Of a stretch of 64,000 nt of DNA, positions 1 to 11,275 are shown piece by piece. Source of the stretch: Watersipora subatra (lineage: Eukaryota; Bryozoa; Gymnolaemata; Cheilostomatida; Watersiporidae); NCBI RefSeq assembly GCF_963576615.1, contig NC_088717.1:19268108-19332107 (forward strand). The letters are read 5' to 3'. The notes beneath the pieces are model-generated. The model made no database searches, was not told where the DNA came from, and saw only the letters and a list, made by a program, of their open reading frames with translations. The position numbers and the translations under genes are program-made. Numbering within the stretch: the stretch's first letter is position 1; each line of letters opens with the position of its first letter.

Positions 1-415
1 AAGCAACGGTTTAAGTCATTTGAATTTTGTGCCAACCTCATCACAATGGTAACGTCGGCAGTTTCTATCTGTCCTAAACACAACCACAGTGCACCCTCAG
101 GTTACGATTTTGATCCCTTCCAGGGTTGGCATCGATGGTAAAAATATTGTATGTAGGGGTATGAAAACCATAGTAATTATATAATGCAAACATACCCTAG
201 TAAAAATCATTAAAATTCTATATAAATGCTGTACATATTAAAAACTAGTAACAAAATAGTGTTAACCTTAGTAACTACAGTTACCTTCAGGAACTGTATT
301 GTATTTAGTGGTTATGATCTGCAATAAAATGTAATATTATAATTACATTCTATGGTAATAGTATAATTCTTACCTTCACGACAGACGCACGTATAACATA
401 AACTTAGAATTCACC
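1..415. other. No gene recognised
   Basis: AT-rich DNA, probably within an intron of the GLYR1-like gene whose later exons lie downstream. I see no exon with good splice signals here. Confidence 0.4.
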
Positions 416-1303
416 TTAAAGGTTGACTTGCAACAAAATTCACATTACAGATATTTGGTATCATAAGATTCACCATGTCTTACTCTGTTGTGTTGTAGGT
501 GCAAAATATATGGGAATGTGATTACAAGCTCTTAAAAGGAAAAAAACAAAAGTTTTATTGGCAGCCACTCGAGACCGCTGTAGTTTGGATTCGCTTTCCA
601 AAACGGCTCAAATGGGATGTAGTTGTGAGAGATGGTTTCTGTTTACACTTTTATGCAACCTCATTCGTCGAAATATTTTCACAAATATACTTCACGTGTT
701 CAATAAAACTATGTCTATTGTTCTTACGCATCTGTTTTATCGTCATCGTAATGCTGTCATTTTTAGCACTGATATTTTATAACTTACCGTAAAAATTCGT
801 TAAACTTGTTAACCTTAGCTCGAAAGGAGTACATATCATTGTCTGATAATCATGGCGAGCCTGTTGATCACCTGTGATAATCGAAAAGTGCTGCAAAAAT
901 TATTTGCGAAGTATTGGGTCACTTGATCAGATTACGACTTCACGATTAGGTGATGCCGAAACAAAACTGTAAAGTAGCGAGCATCTATATTTGATACGGG
1001 GTCTTCGGTAAAACCTGAAGTGTTTGTCATAAACTAGTTCTACGATAAGTTTTATATTGAGCTTTTTATTGGCCTTTCAATTCACGTGAGAACATCACAT
1101 CACAAGACGATAACCAAACTGTAATGATTACGTCAGAGAAACAAAGAGATTCCAATCTATGGTGGCTTTTCGTTTTTGAGCTTTTAAGAGCTTGTAATCA
1201 CATTTCCATATATTTGGCACCTACAACACAACAGAGTAAGACATGGTGAATCTTTTGATACCAAATAACTGTAATGTGAATTTTGTTGCAAGTCAACCTT
1301 TAA
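416..1303. mobile_element. TTAA-flanked non-autonomous DNA transposon, copy A
   Basis: Long terminal inverted repeats (over 100 bp) begin AGGTTGACTTGCAAC and end GTTGCAAGTCAACCT, and TTAA flanks both sides (416-419 and 1300-1303). The element body is 420-1299. A second copy lies in inverted internal orientation at 61273-62182, inside intron 3 of the downstream thioester gene. TTAA target duplication is the hallmark of piggyBac-type elements, but the termini do not start with the usual CCY, so the superfamily is inferred. The reading frames inside are short and look like chance, so no transposase is encoded. Confidence 0.75.
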
Positions 1304-2420
1304 ATATGTTTAGCTTCCTAAACACACACACTTAAAGCTAAGCTTTAGTATGTATTTTCACCTATTTTACTGAATTTTAACAAATTATCACTAAGATTTT
1401 ATCGCTTAGCAGTTTCGGGCTTTGTTTTCCCTATAACTTTTAGCGGGCCTGATTAAACTTTTTTCAAATTAATACGGCAAGAAAGCTGAAACGATGCTGT
1501 TTTCGCAATGAAGGATTTCAATTAGCAGGTTAAGAGAAGTTGTCTGACCTTTTGTTTGAAAAGATTGCAACTCCAACTTTAGTTCTAATGAGAAAGTATT
1601 ACCATTTTAAATACACATGAAAATTGTTGAACTGAAGGATATGGATCATTGTGTCTCATTCAGGTTTGTGAAAATATTTTCGCCGAACATCATTTTGGCT
1701 TCCTTGTTATTTTGATGAAAAAAGATTCATATAGTGAGGTGAAAAAATCATCATGTTTCACTTCGTAAGGTGAAAAAAATCGTATATCGGGGTATTCGTG
1801 TCCTGAGGGTGACTACTATTATTTATCAACTCAAGATCGGCAAAACACCCATTCAGTACTTCTTCATTCAACATCTTCAGTACTTAGGATTGCTAGTATT
1901 GATTAATAAAGAATGGTTTTATCACGTCAACATCAATTGTCGCCTCAATCGTGCTAAGCATTGTCTTACTAGCTAAAACTTTAGCTATTTTGTGACTATG
2001 TTCACGAATAATTAGTAAGGATATCAAAAGATAAACATGTCTTTTTCAGAGAACAATAGACAAATTAAACACTCCCAAATTATAAAAATCTACTAACTAC
2101 AATGAAATAGCTGTTTCATAATAGAACTACTAGCCCATGTCAGACTAGCTACGTCCGAAGCACAATGGTATGGTGGACAGTAAATTGAATAATAGCTTCA
2201 CACATTCTACGAGTTTTCGTTGTTGTATTATCATTAATTGCTGTTGACCATACTCTCACCATGTTTCATTTCATTTATTATTTTTGCACTCTGAAATGAC
2301 TTTTTGTAGATGTCTCTTTTATGGTGTTTCACAACGCCAATCTTTTTTATTATTAGTTAATAATATGCTTGTCCGTCCCGTGCACTGTGAGAGATTGTCA
2401 TGAGCTATAATTATATGGAG
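1304..2420. other. No gene recognised
   Basis: AT-rich DNA with short chance reading frames only. I see no splice-bounded exon, repeat array or RNA gene. Confidence 0.35.
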
Positions 2421-2423
2421 AAT

Positions 2424-2520
2424 TGTCTCGCGGAGCTGTAAGGCGCTCCAGTGGTGTAGTGATAGCATTTCTGCCTATGAATGTTACACCCTGGGTTTGC
2501 TTCCCGTGCGAGACAATCTT
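2424..2520 (+). mobile_element. tRNA-Gly-like SINE head
   Basis: The segment around 2445-2510 reads like a tRNA-Gly derivative, with an A-box-like TGGTGTAGTGATAG, CATTTCTGCC and a B-box-like GGGTTTGCTTCCC. It is too degenerate at the T arm to be a working tRNA. It is bracketed by TTGTCTCGC at 2424-2432 and the inverted GCGAGACAA near 2507-2515, then runs into a T-rich tail. Confidence 0.45.
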
Positions 2521-3153
2521 TTTTCCGTGGCTTCAGACGGACACTTCTCATATTTTAGTAAAGATTTATTGCTAAAATGATCACATTTTGTATGTGCTTC
2601 TCATTTTTTTCAAACGTCGTTTTTGCTGTCGCTGCCATTAGAATTACTATAAAATTTTTCTCTATTCTATACAAAATTACTCTTCTCTGTTACTTACCAT
2701 GTATGCAAAAAGCAATCACTAGTCACCATGATTTTAGAAATGCATTCAAATACTGCTTCCGTTTCACATTTTGTGCTATGAATTCTTGTATTGCTATTGC
2801 ATTACTCTGAAAAGTTCAAGCTAGGCAATAAATCAATTATCAGCGAATTACCCAATAAATAAACTATCAGGAAATTACTCAATAAATAAACTATCGGCAA
2901 ATTAACCAATAAATGAACTAACTAGTTTTCTTTCTGTTTTATGAGATTTGCTGTGGGTTGCCCAACTCTTTTACTAGTGTTTGACCAAATATCATTGTAT
3001 TATGAGCACATTTAGATGTATTTAATAACAGTTTAAAAACTTTGGATCGTTGGACAAATTGCCCAGGGTTACTGACACGCATTGACAAGAACGGCCAGGG
3101 TTCATAGGGTTAATACAAATTACAGAAAAGGCAGACTATGCCACTTTAAAGAT

Positions 3154-3605
3154 GAACATAAATGAAATTTGGTAGATTTTATCAAAAAGTATGGATATTT
3201 TTCTATCATTTGCAATTGTTTTTGATGTTAGAGATGTTCTGACTGCCAGGATGTTTCAAGATTAAAATCGATGAAACTTGATCACGATTAACACGCTTAG
3301 ATTCAAGCAAAAGTGTGATTACGATGTCTATGGTTGCATTTCGTCATAAAGATTGACAAAATAGAGGCGCATAATGGTGCAGCATGAATGTAGTAGCAGA
3401 TATCAATAACGAGAGGGGCAGCTGTGCAACTAGTGACCTCATGTCAGCAAGGGTTTTCCTTCTGAGCGTTTTAACGGTGATCAAGTTTTGTCAAGTTCAA
3501 TCTTGAAACGTCCTGGCGGTCAGATCACTTCAAACATCAAGACAATCATAAATGATAGAAAAATACCGACACTTTGTGATAAAATTTACTAAATTTACCA
3601 TTTAG
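3154..3605. mobile_element. Foldback repeat, family F1, copy 1
   Basis: An inverted-repeat element whose arms contain TGACTGCCAGGATGTTTC on the left and its near complement (GAAACGTCCTGGCGGTCAG) on the right, bounded by GGTAGATTTTATCA and its complement. Related copies lie in introns 10 (25770-26204) and 13 (29262-30052) of the thioester gene. No coding potential is visible. Confidence 0.6.
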
Positions 3606-3791
3606 ACTGGGATCTACTAAATCTACCACATAGACTGGGGACGCTGTTGCACACCCTTATGCATATGTATCTACTGTTTAATTCACCTACTCCATTCTCT
3701 TCTCTCTAAAGTTGAACCCATTCGTTATTATGTTATGTATGTCTAGCTGTCCATTTACCGCAAGACCTGTTATCTGTAATTTTTTGAACAG

Positions 3792-3965
3792 GGGCGGTAG
3801 GTGATGGCACGCGGATGATACTATGTCTAAACCTTGTCCAAGGTTCAATCAATACAGCTGTTGCAGAGGGCATGGCCCTTGCTGAAAGGGTTGGCATGAA
3901 GCAGTCCGACTTGCTTGACATTTTAGGTGATTCGGCTAACGAGCTCATTGCCAACACAAGCAAAG
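3792..3965 (+). CDS. GLYR1: GLYR1/NP60-like protein, internal exon (dehydrogenase-fold domain)
   Basis: Bounded by a TTTTTTGAACAG acceptor and a G|GTAATG donor; phase 1 on both sides. It encodes AVGDGTRMILCLNLVQGS followed by INTAVAEGMALAERVGM and DLLDILGDSANELI, which lines up with the cofactor-to-helical-domain linker of GLYR1 (N-PAC/NP60), a beta-hydroxyacid dehydrogenase relative. In true dehydrogenases a lysine sits a few residues after this GxG turn. By hand alignment the position is Ile here (TRMILCLN), as GLYR1 itself lacks the lysine, so this is probably a non-catalytic structural domain. Earlier exons, including any PWWP domain, lie outside the window. Confidence 0.85.
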
Positions 3966-4723
3966 GTAATGTGTTAACAAATGCTTTTTAAAAGCTGAAT
4001 CCTCGTTAAAATGGACCCTATTAATCCAGATATCGTATAACACGGGCAAATTTGGACATAGCAGCTATAAACAAATTGCAATTATGTTCAAACAATCAAT
4101 AATCGGGTTTATTTTTAGATTTTTTTCTGATTTTTAGAAAAAATTAGAAAATTAGTAAATGTAAAAACCGCTTATTAGAACCGTTTATATAAATAACTTG
4201 CTATAGCGAAATACTTTTTTCAATCATATCATTTGTACGCTATTTGAATTTCATGATGGTAGAATATAATTTTATATGATTTATAAGTATGTTATAAAAC
4301 CGCAACAAAAGTTCGAAGGAGTAACTTATTTAATATTCATTACAGCAACACCGCGAATAATTTGCCATTGCAGTTGTCTAACATTCATTGCTATTTTTAA
4401 AAAAATACAGGATACAGGCTAAGTATTTTAGACTATATACAGTGTAGTATCGTGCACAGTATTTTATAATGTACAGCATATAATGCAATGAATATAGGCC
4501 TTATTAAATAGATTCTTACTGTAAAATTCTACACAATTTAAAATATTCATACTAGCTGTGCTTCCCGTTGTTGCCCAGGTATTAAAAATCAGTTTATAAA
4601 CAATGAGAGGTAATGTAGTTGCCTGCCACTTGCTATTAGCTTGGCACATTGCTAATGGCTAATTTGAGTAAGCTCACTAATAACAGCTAACTACTTGCTC
4701 TCATGATTGAGAATGCATAAAAT

Positions 4724-4812
4724 TACGCTACCGCTCTCCATGACGCTGCGCCATCACATTGGTTGCGTTGTAACGCAACCAATGTGATGGCGTAACGCAG
4801 AGCGGTAGCGTA
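4724..4812. repeat. 89-bp near-perfect palindrome
   Basis: The arms TACGCTACCGCTCT... and ...AGAGCGGTAGCGTA flank an inner stem GCCATCACATTGGTTGCGTT / AACGCAACCAATGTGATGGC with only two loop bases. It would fold as a long cruciform or hairpin. Probably a minimal foldback or MITE remnant in a GLYR1-like intron. Confidence 0.8.
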
Positions 4813-4855
4813 TTTGCACTCATATAATGACATACATCAACTAATGAATTCATCA

Positions 4856-5010
4856 AGGTTGTGTGGCTTAATTGGTAAGGGATTGGATTGGCAAATGGGA
4901 GGGCCCAAGATCAAATCTTTTGCGATACGGATTCTTTATTCCAAGATTTTAATAGCTATAGCTGAAAAAACACACATGCCATCTTTGAGAAATATATATA
5001 TATATATAGA
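4856..5010 (+). mobile_element. tRNA-like fragment of the Helitron-like family
   Basis: A TGGCTTAATTGG A-box and an AGATCAAATC B-box-like segment are followed by CCAAGATTTTAATAGCTATA and a TATATA tail. The second part is the reverse complement of the left ends of the elements at 14195, 17329 and 51678, so this is an inverted terminal fragment of that family. Confidence 0.5.
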
Positions 5011-5478
5011 TAGGCATATCCATTAAGCTGGCCGATCAACTAAACTGGACCACCCACCATCCCTGTCTGTCCGTTTTAACTGGGGCTGACTGTATAACAG
5101 ATTTAACTAATGCCTTGCAGTGCTATTATGCCTGTGTTCGTAGCCTTATTTTGAATGTTTTAACCATCAACATTGCTTTGAAAAATCACCTAGACTTTGA
5201 CAATGGTAAAGGTTCATCCAGACTAATATGATATCTGAAAATATTTTCTTGTGTCAAAGACAACTAATAGAAAGCATCACAAGGACTTAGCCCAAACCAG
5301 TTGTTGCGATAAAATTGTGTGTAGCATCTAATCTGTATTCAGCCGAAACAGTAACGGCTGTATTCGCTTTCATCGATAGTGGTTGTGCAAAAAGCTATCT
5401 TTACAACACGCTGATTGTTTACTGAAGTCTCTAACTGTACATTTAAAAGCTGCATGTACAAGGTGTGACATTCTATTT

Positions 5479-6736
5479 GCCAGTCAGGATAGGGCAACTC
5501 ATGTACCAAAAAGTGTCGGCAGCTATGAACACTACATAATCATAATAATATGGCCAGTCAGGATAGGGCAACTCATGTACCAAAAAGTGTCGGCAGCTAT
5601 GAACACTACATAATCATAATAATATGGCCAGTCAGGATAGGGCAACTCATGTACCAAAAAGTGTCGGCAGCTATGAACACTACATAATCATAATAATATG
5701 GCCAGTCAGGATAGGGCAACTCGTGTACCAAAAAGTGTCGGCAGCTATGAACACTACATAATCATAATAATATTGCCAGTCAGGATAGGGCAACTCGTGT
5801 ACCAAAAAGTGTCGGCAGCTATGAACACTACATAATCATAATAATATTGCCAGTCAGGATAGGGCAACTCGTGTACCAAAAAGTGTCGGCAGCTATGAAC
5901 ACTACATAATCATAATAATATGGCCAGTCAGGATAGGGCAACTCATGTACCAAAAAGTGTCGGCAGCTATGAACACTACATAATCATAATAATATTGCCA
6001 GTCAGGATAGGGCAACTCGTGTACCAAAAAGTGTCGGCAGCTATGAACACTACATAATCATAATAATATTGCCAGTCAGGATAGGGCAACTCATGTACCA
6101 AAAAGTGTCAGCAGCTATGAACACTACATAATCATAATAATATGGCCAGTCAGGATAGGGCAACTCGTGTACCAAAAAGTGTCGGCAGCTATGAACACTA
6201 CATAATCATAATAATATGGCCAGTCAGGATAGGGCAACTCATGTACCAAAAAGTGTCGGCAGCTATGAACACTACATAATCATAATAATATGGCCAGTCA
6301 GGATAGGGCAACTCATGTACCAAAAAGTGTCGGCAGCTATGAACACTACATAATCATAATAATATGGCCAGTCAGGATAGGGCAACTCATGTACCAAAAA
6401 GTGTCAGCAGCTATGAACACTACATAATCATAATAATATGGCCAGTCAGGATAGGGCAACTCATGTACCAAAAAGTGTCAGCAGCTATGAACACTACATA
6501 ATCATAATAATATTGCCAGTCAGGATAGGGCAACTCATGTACCAAAAAGTGTCGGCAGCTATGAACACTACATAATCATAATAATATTGCCAGTCAGGAT
6601 AGGGCAACTCATGTACCAAAAAGTGTCAGCAGCTATGAACACTACATAATCATAATAATATGGCCAGTCAGGATAGGGCAACTCATGTACCAAAAAGTGT
6701 CAGCAGCTATGAACACTACATAATCATAATAATATG
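5479..6736. repeat. 74-bp minisatellite, 17 copies
   Basis: The unit begins GCCAGTCAGGATAGGGCAAC and ends CATAATCATAATAATATG. Seventeen head-to-tail copies fill the interval exactly (17 x 74 = 1258 bp). They differ at a few positions only: ATG/GTG before TACC, CGG/CAG before CAGC, and TGG/TTG at the unit end. Such homogeneity points to recent expansion or gene conversion. It lies in the GLYR1-like intron between the exons at 3792 and 7415. Confidence 0.97.
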
Positions 6737-7414
6737 GCAAAAAGACAAAATAATTATGTTAACATTAAAGTAGTCTCCCATCTGATAACTCGATAAATAC
6801 TAGTTTGTATCAAATGACAATTAAAAATGCCATTTTGTACCAAATGACAAATAAAAATGCCAGTTTGTACCAAATTACCAATAGAAATGGAAGAATTGGC
6901 AGACTTGCTTTTGTGTACATCTTTTGGTCTTACTGATTGTAGTTGTAAAAATTTTGCCAGATATGTGTACTATTTCTTATGCGCAGTATTCAAGGGTGTC
7001 GGTATGGTGTGAATCAAATTTTATCTGTGTTAATTGTTATATTCATGGCTTGGTACAGCCTCTCAAAGTGCATCCTTGTGAGAAGAATGGTTTACATCTA
7101 ATAATCTCATATGGTAGTAATAATCATATACCGAAGGGCTTTAAAACCGTGGGTTTGATCAGCAGGTATATGGACAGGCAAAAGTGATCTACAACAATGT
7201 TGTAGTTAGAATGGTAAGTGTTGATGAATTTCATGTCAGCATACACTTAAAAGTAAAATTGTTATGTTACACGTTTTGCATTTTGTCGCGGAGTAAGTGC
7301 ATATGTGCTTGTGTAGAAATGTACTTAGCAGAGGGTGGTAGTTATGTGAAGAGGAATATAGTAAGATGCTCCCAGCGAGATCTCAAGTGGTAGACTTTTA
7401 TATCTCTTTCTTAG
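6737..7414. other. Intron remainder, no gene recognised
   Basis: Includes three short direct repeats of an AAATGCCAKTTTGTACCAAA-type segment (about 6790-6890). Nothing else is recognisable before the next GLYR1-like exon. Confidence 0.4.
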
Positions 7415-7539
7415 CTATCATTGCGAAGAAGTTTACTCCTCAGCTCTCTCTCCAGCACATTCAAAAGGACCTGAGACTCGCTGTCGAGATGGCTGACATG
7501 TATGATCAGCCTCTGCAGGTGGCAGCATCTGTTAATGAG
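7415..7539 (+). CDS. GLYR1: GLYR1/NP60-like protein, penultimate coding exon
   Basis: Acceptor TTTCTTAG, donor GAG|GTGAGT; enters in phase 1 (G|CT) and leaves in phase 0. It encodes AIIAKKFTPQLSLQHIQKDL then RLAVEMADMYDQPLQVAASVNE. The QKDLRLA block and the following AA.NE are the signature of the all-alpha C-terminal domain in GLYR1. It joins directly to the exon at 3792, giving DILGDSANELIANTSKAII, two residues shorter than the vertebrate linker. Confidence 0.9.
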
Positions 7540-8908
7540 GTGAGTGCTAAGGATGGTTCAGCTTTCAGTTTAGACCACTAAATGTCTCGCTTTTTTTCAC
7601 TTCGCCAAATAATAAGCAGTGACCCATTGTTTTATTAGGATTACCAACATTGATATAGTTAACCCTGTAATTCATAATAGACTTCTTTATTCCTTTTACA
7701 GCCCAAAAGTCTATGATAATCCCACAAGAAATACTGCAGTTAATTACATGTCTGTGTAAAATTAAAACACGCATATAAAGCTATGTAGAAAGCTAAATGT
7801 AACAACTGAAATATTATTGAAAAACCAAATTAACAATCAATAAAGACATGTTTTATTATCAGAAATATTTTAAGCACTTGCACTCTCTGTAGAATGTGAT
7901 GATGAGAGGCGTTTCACCCAGCATCTTTCACCAGGATGTTTTACTCGGGATTGTTTACCCAGAGTGTTTGCTCTTTTTATGCTTACCTTTTTAGTAGTTT
8001 TAGCCGTAAATTATCACATGCCATTTGGCTCATATTTCAACACAATGGATTCAGATATTTTACTTGTCGCTCACTTTCACATTTGCAATTATTTTTAAGA
8101 AATGAAGTTGTAGCTTATTTAACAATGTTTAAAATTTAGGTTCATCAATTCAGTCTGTCAAATTTGAATGGAACACTTAACAATTTAACTCAAAGGCATT
8201 TCTGAATCACTTTTTTACTATCACTAGTATTAGTAGTACAACTAGAACAAGGTCTTTATGGTGTAAGGTGCGTTACCTTCAGGTGTGAATATATCAAGAA
8301 AATGCAAGCAAACTTTTGCTCAGAGATACGAGACAAATTTGAGACGCAAGCTTACGAGACACTTCTCGATGCGGCAGCTGAGTGGCCGAGTGTGGTGTTA
8401 TGTGTGTGTGTCCATCCAGACAGGCCTAAATCAAACACTAAAACCGATAACCTTACCCTCTTTCTCACCTTTTTTCAGCTTTTTCCAGATGTCTTAACCA
8501 TGCTCAATCTGTCGTTAGCAGATTTAGGAATTTATAGATTCTTCTACAAAGTTTGCGAGAAGCTATTTACAAAAACAGTATCGCTTGGTCTTTCTCTTGG
8601 GATAAGTTTGAGTCAAGCCAAAAGGAGAAAAATAAAACAAATTTAGAATTATCTTTCTTTTCCACGCTGCTGTTAGCCACCACCGTCTGTATCAAAGGCA
8701 AGAATTTCATACGGCGCTGTACATAATAATGTCACATTTTATTGCAGATTATAACCACTAGGTAGTTATTTGTTACTTTGTGAGTGTAGGTGATGAATTG
8801 GAACAATTAAAACCATGTTTTTCCATTCAAAAAAATGCCCACAATTTCCTATTTTGGGTGTTCTTTTAGAGCCTGGGAACGGATTAATTTGAATTTTGTT
8901 ATTTTACA
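7540..8908. other. Intron DNA, no gene recognised
   Basis: No supported exon. The 114-codon reading frame at 8302-8646 has no family resemblance, no splice context and biased low-complexity composition, so I do not call it. Confidence 0.4.
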
Positions 8909-10231
8909 TACCGTAAAACCTCTATTTGAATGCCATGGCACTCTATTTTTCAACCTTTCCTCTGTAGTAGCATTTTATTAGAGGTGACGTTCAAATAGCT
9001 CATCAGATTTTTGGGAAGCCTAATTTAAACCTTTTACGGGCGAAACAAATGTTGCCTATATTTCGCTCTTTCCTTCGGGTGGAGCGATATTAACCCTTTT
9101 GGGTGAAATAAATCTGCTATAATTCACCTCCGATTTGTCATAGATCTCCAAAATGATATGTAATGGGAAGCTCTGAAATATCTCTATCAGTTAATATCTA
9201 TTGCTTGCAATTAACCTGCGATGATCTTATAGACTGCGTTGCAATTTTTGAAGCTTTCGATTTTTTATTTCATTCTAAATTTCAAGGCCTATTTTTATTT
9301 TGTAACTATATTTAACAGAGTCGCATTAAAGCTCATTGCACTCATTAATATGTGTGCCACAGTTTGCTGCCAAAACTGGCTTTTAATGTGCAATAGAAGA
9401 AGAGTTATGAGCGTCGATCTATTGTAAGCCAAGTTTATATAACCGCAATGATGCTATCAAATTATATGCTATAAACCTGCAAGTATAAAAGTTATATAAT
9501 CAAGATCTATCAAACTCTACAAATATATTTTCAAGAGCTAGTGACATACACTAACCATAATTATAATACATGCAGAAACAAAACATAACATTTTTGAAAT
9601 AAAAATATTTGCATCGTTTGCTCAGCAGGTTGTGTTCTGATTGTTGCTTTCATATGGAACCATTTCATCTTCTGACTGTTCAACGCCTTTCACAGGGTCT
9701 GCTGACTTCAAAGCTTCTTTTGTACTAGTCGATATAATTAGCATCCAAACAACTTTAGTAGAGCAATACTTTTACGTGTGTTATTTTAAAAACTTTTTGC
9801 CATAATAATGAGAAACTTTCACCCGCATGCGCGCTAGTTATAGTCTGAAATAGTAGTACAGATTCCATCGTAATTATTAACCGTTTTTCACATATGTCAA
9901 AGTATCAAGACTGCATAAATAAATAACTACTGTTAGCCTGATACAGTTAATAATTATTTCTATGGTGTTGTTTTCAAGAAATACCTTTAAGCTTTGGAGT
10001 TGGAAATGGTTTTCGGTGATGATGTTATTGATGTAACCAAGTCATTATTAGCACCATTTGTGGATACTTCTACTAATCGCTTGCTATTATGGGCTCATAA
10101 AGATCAAAGAATGTCAGAACGGGGCGGTCAATAGAGGTGGCGCTTAATTAAAGGGTGGTGCTCTATTTTTCAACTCTTCTCCTATAGTGGCAATCAAATA
10201 GAGGCAGTGTTCAGATGGAGGTTTTATGGTA
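8909..10231. mobile_element. DNA-transposon relic with TACCGTAAAACCTC termini
   Basis: The left end TACCGTAAAACCTCTATTTG is complementary, with a few mismatches, to the right end GGAGGTTTTATGGTA. Sub-terminal segments (CACTCTATTTTTCAAC near 8940; GCTCTATTTTTCAACTC near 10160) also recur. The interior has no recognisable transposase. It sits in the last GLYR1-like intron. Confidence 0.5.
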
Positions 10232-10455
10232 AATTGAAAAAAGTTGATTTGAGATACGGGTAAATTAGTATAGAAGCTTGGGTTCCGCAACACATTACCC
10301 CTATATCTCAAGATATTACTGTATGTATATTTTCAAAAGGTTGGTGAAAAATCAATATCGACAGATATTGGTTTTATATTTGTGCAAGACCTTATCATGT
10401 GTCTTTTTTGTCTTCAAGTGCACTTCTACATCTCTCTTTGTCGCACCTGTTTTAG

Positions 10456-10530
10456 CTGTATAAACGAGCCAAATCAATGGGGCTGAGCAACTTAGACATG
10501 AGTGCTGTGTACAAGGCAGCAAGCAAGTGA
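10456..10530 (+). CDS. GLYR1: GLYR1/NP60-like protein, last coding exon
   Basis: After a CTGTTTTAG acceptor it encodes LYKRAKSMGLSNLDMSAVYK then AASK and a TGA stop (25 codons with stop). This matches the end of GLYR1, where YKRAK and DMSAVY are conserved. Phase 0 agrees with the previous exon. Together the three exons give the last roughly 125 residues of the protein. Confidence 0.92.
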   Translation: MYKRAKSMGLSNLDMSAVYKAASK

Positions 10531-10965
10531 TCTCATATTGAGACCCTCAAGTAGCACTTCTCTGACCTACGTTCTTGGCTGACTCGATGCACATCCTGCT
10601 GCCGTGATCCTCTATAGAAAATGCAGCGGCTCTAGTTAATTTAACATTGTTCTACAACTATGCAGTACTTGTAGGAGGCCATGCATAAATATTTATTTTC
10701 TATCTTAAATATCTGAGGGGATGAGCTGCAATGTACTTGTATGTATGTAAAATGGCGTATTATCGGCATCCAGTTTTGCTAACATGTTTATATTTTTCTG
10801 TACATGCAATTTGTATTTTATATTAGTTAATACAGATCTTCATTGGCAGATGAGATCTTGCATGAATATTTAACTGACTGGCAAGGATGTTTTTCCTTCT
10901 CTTGTTATTCTTTAAAACTGTATAGTACTATTTGTCTTCTAGTAAAGAAATTACTTGTAAATAAA
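10531..10965 (+). other. Likely 3' UTR of the GLYR1-like gene
   Basis: Runs from the stop codon to an AATAAA at 10960-10965. A further AATAAA occurs near 11519, so the true end could be later. The 70-codon reading frame at 10843-11055 is probably chance. Confidence 0.45.
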
Positions 10966-11242
10966 TGTATATCACATGGAACATCTCTCAACCTTCAGCA
11001 GGCCTGTTGCATATTCCCTGGTTGCAAGATGGGGCTGCAAATGTTAGGCGACTAGTTACGAACACCTGGGGCTCTGGACCCTTTAAGCATCAACAACCCT
11101 CAAAGTATGCATAAATGCAATCAATTCTAAGCATCAAAATAGAATTTTGAGAGTCATTAATTGATTGATTAAGAATGATCAGAGTGATCAAATTAATCAA
11201 TCAAGAGTTGATTTCAATTTGATCAATTAAAATTAAGAGATC

Positions 11243-11275
11243 AAATAAACAGGCTCATGATCAGCCTGTTTATTT
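11243..11275. terminator. Perfect 13-bp hairpin near the gene end
   Basis: AAATAAACAGGCT and AGCCTGTTTATTT flank a 7-base loop. It lies 0.7 kb after the GLYR1-like stop. Role unknown; in a eukaryote it is not a terminator in the bacterial sense, and the category is the closest available. Confidence 0.4.

Noticed and set aside
1770-1976. Short open frames in the first 3.7 kb as upstream GLYR1-like exons
   Set aside because: None shows GLYR1 motifs or suitable splice sites; earlier exons are presumed to lie before the window.
2440-2515. Functional tRNA-Gly gene
   Set aside because: The T-arm and acceptor stem do not pair well and a T-rich tail follows; a SINE head is a better fit. The tRNA-like segments at 22095, 37330 and 47010 were rejected as tRNA genes for the same reason.
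8302-8646. 114-codon plus-strand frame between GLYR1-like exons
   Set aside because: No resemblance to a known family, not in phase with the flanking exons, and composition as expected from intron DNA.
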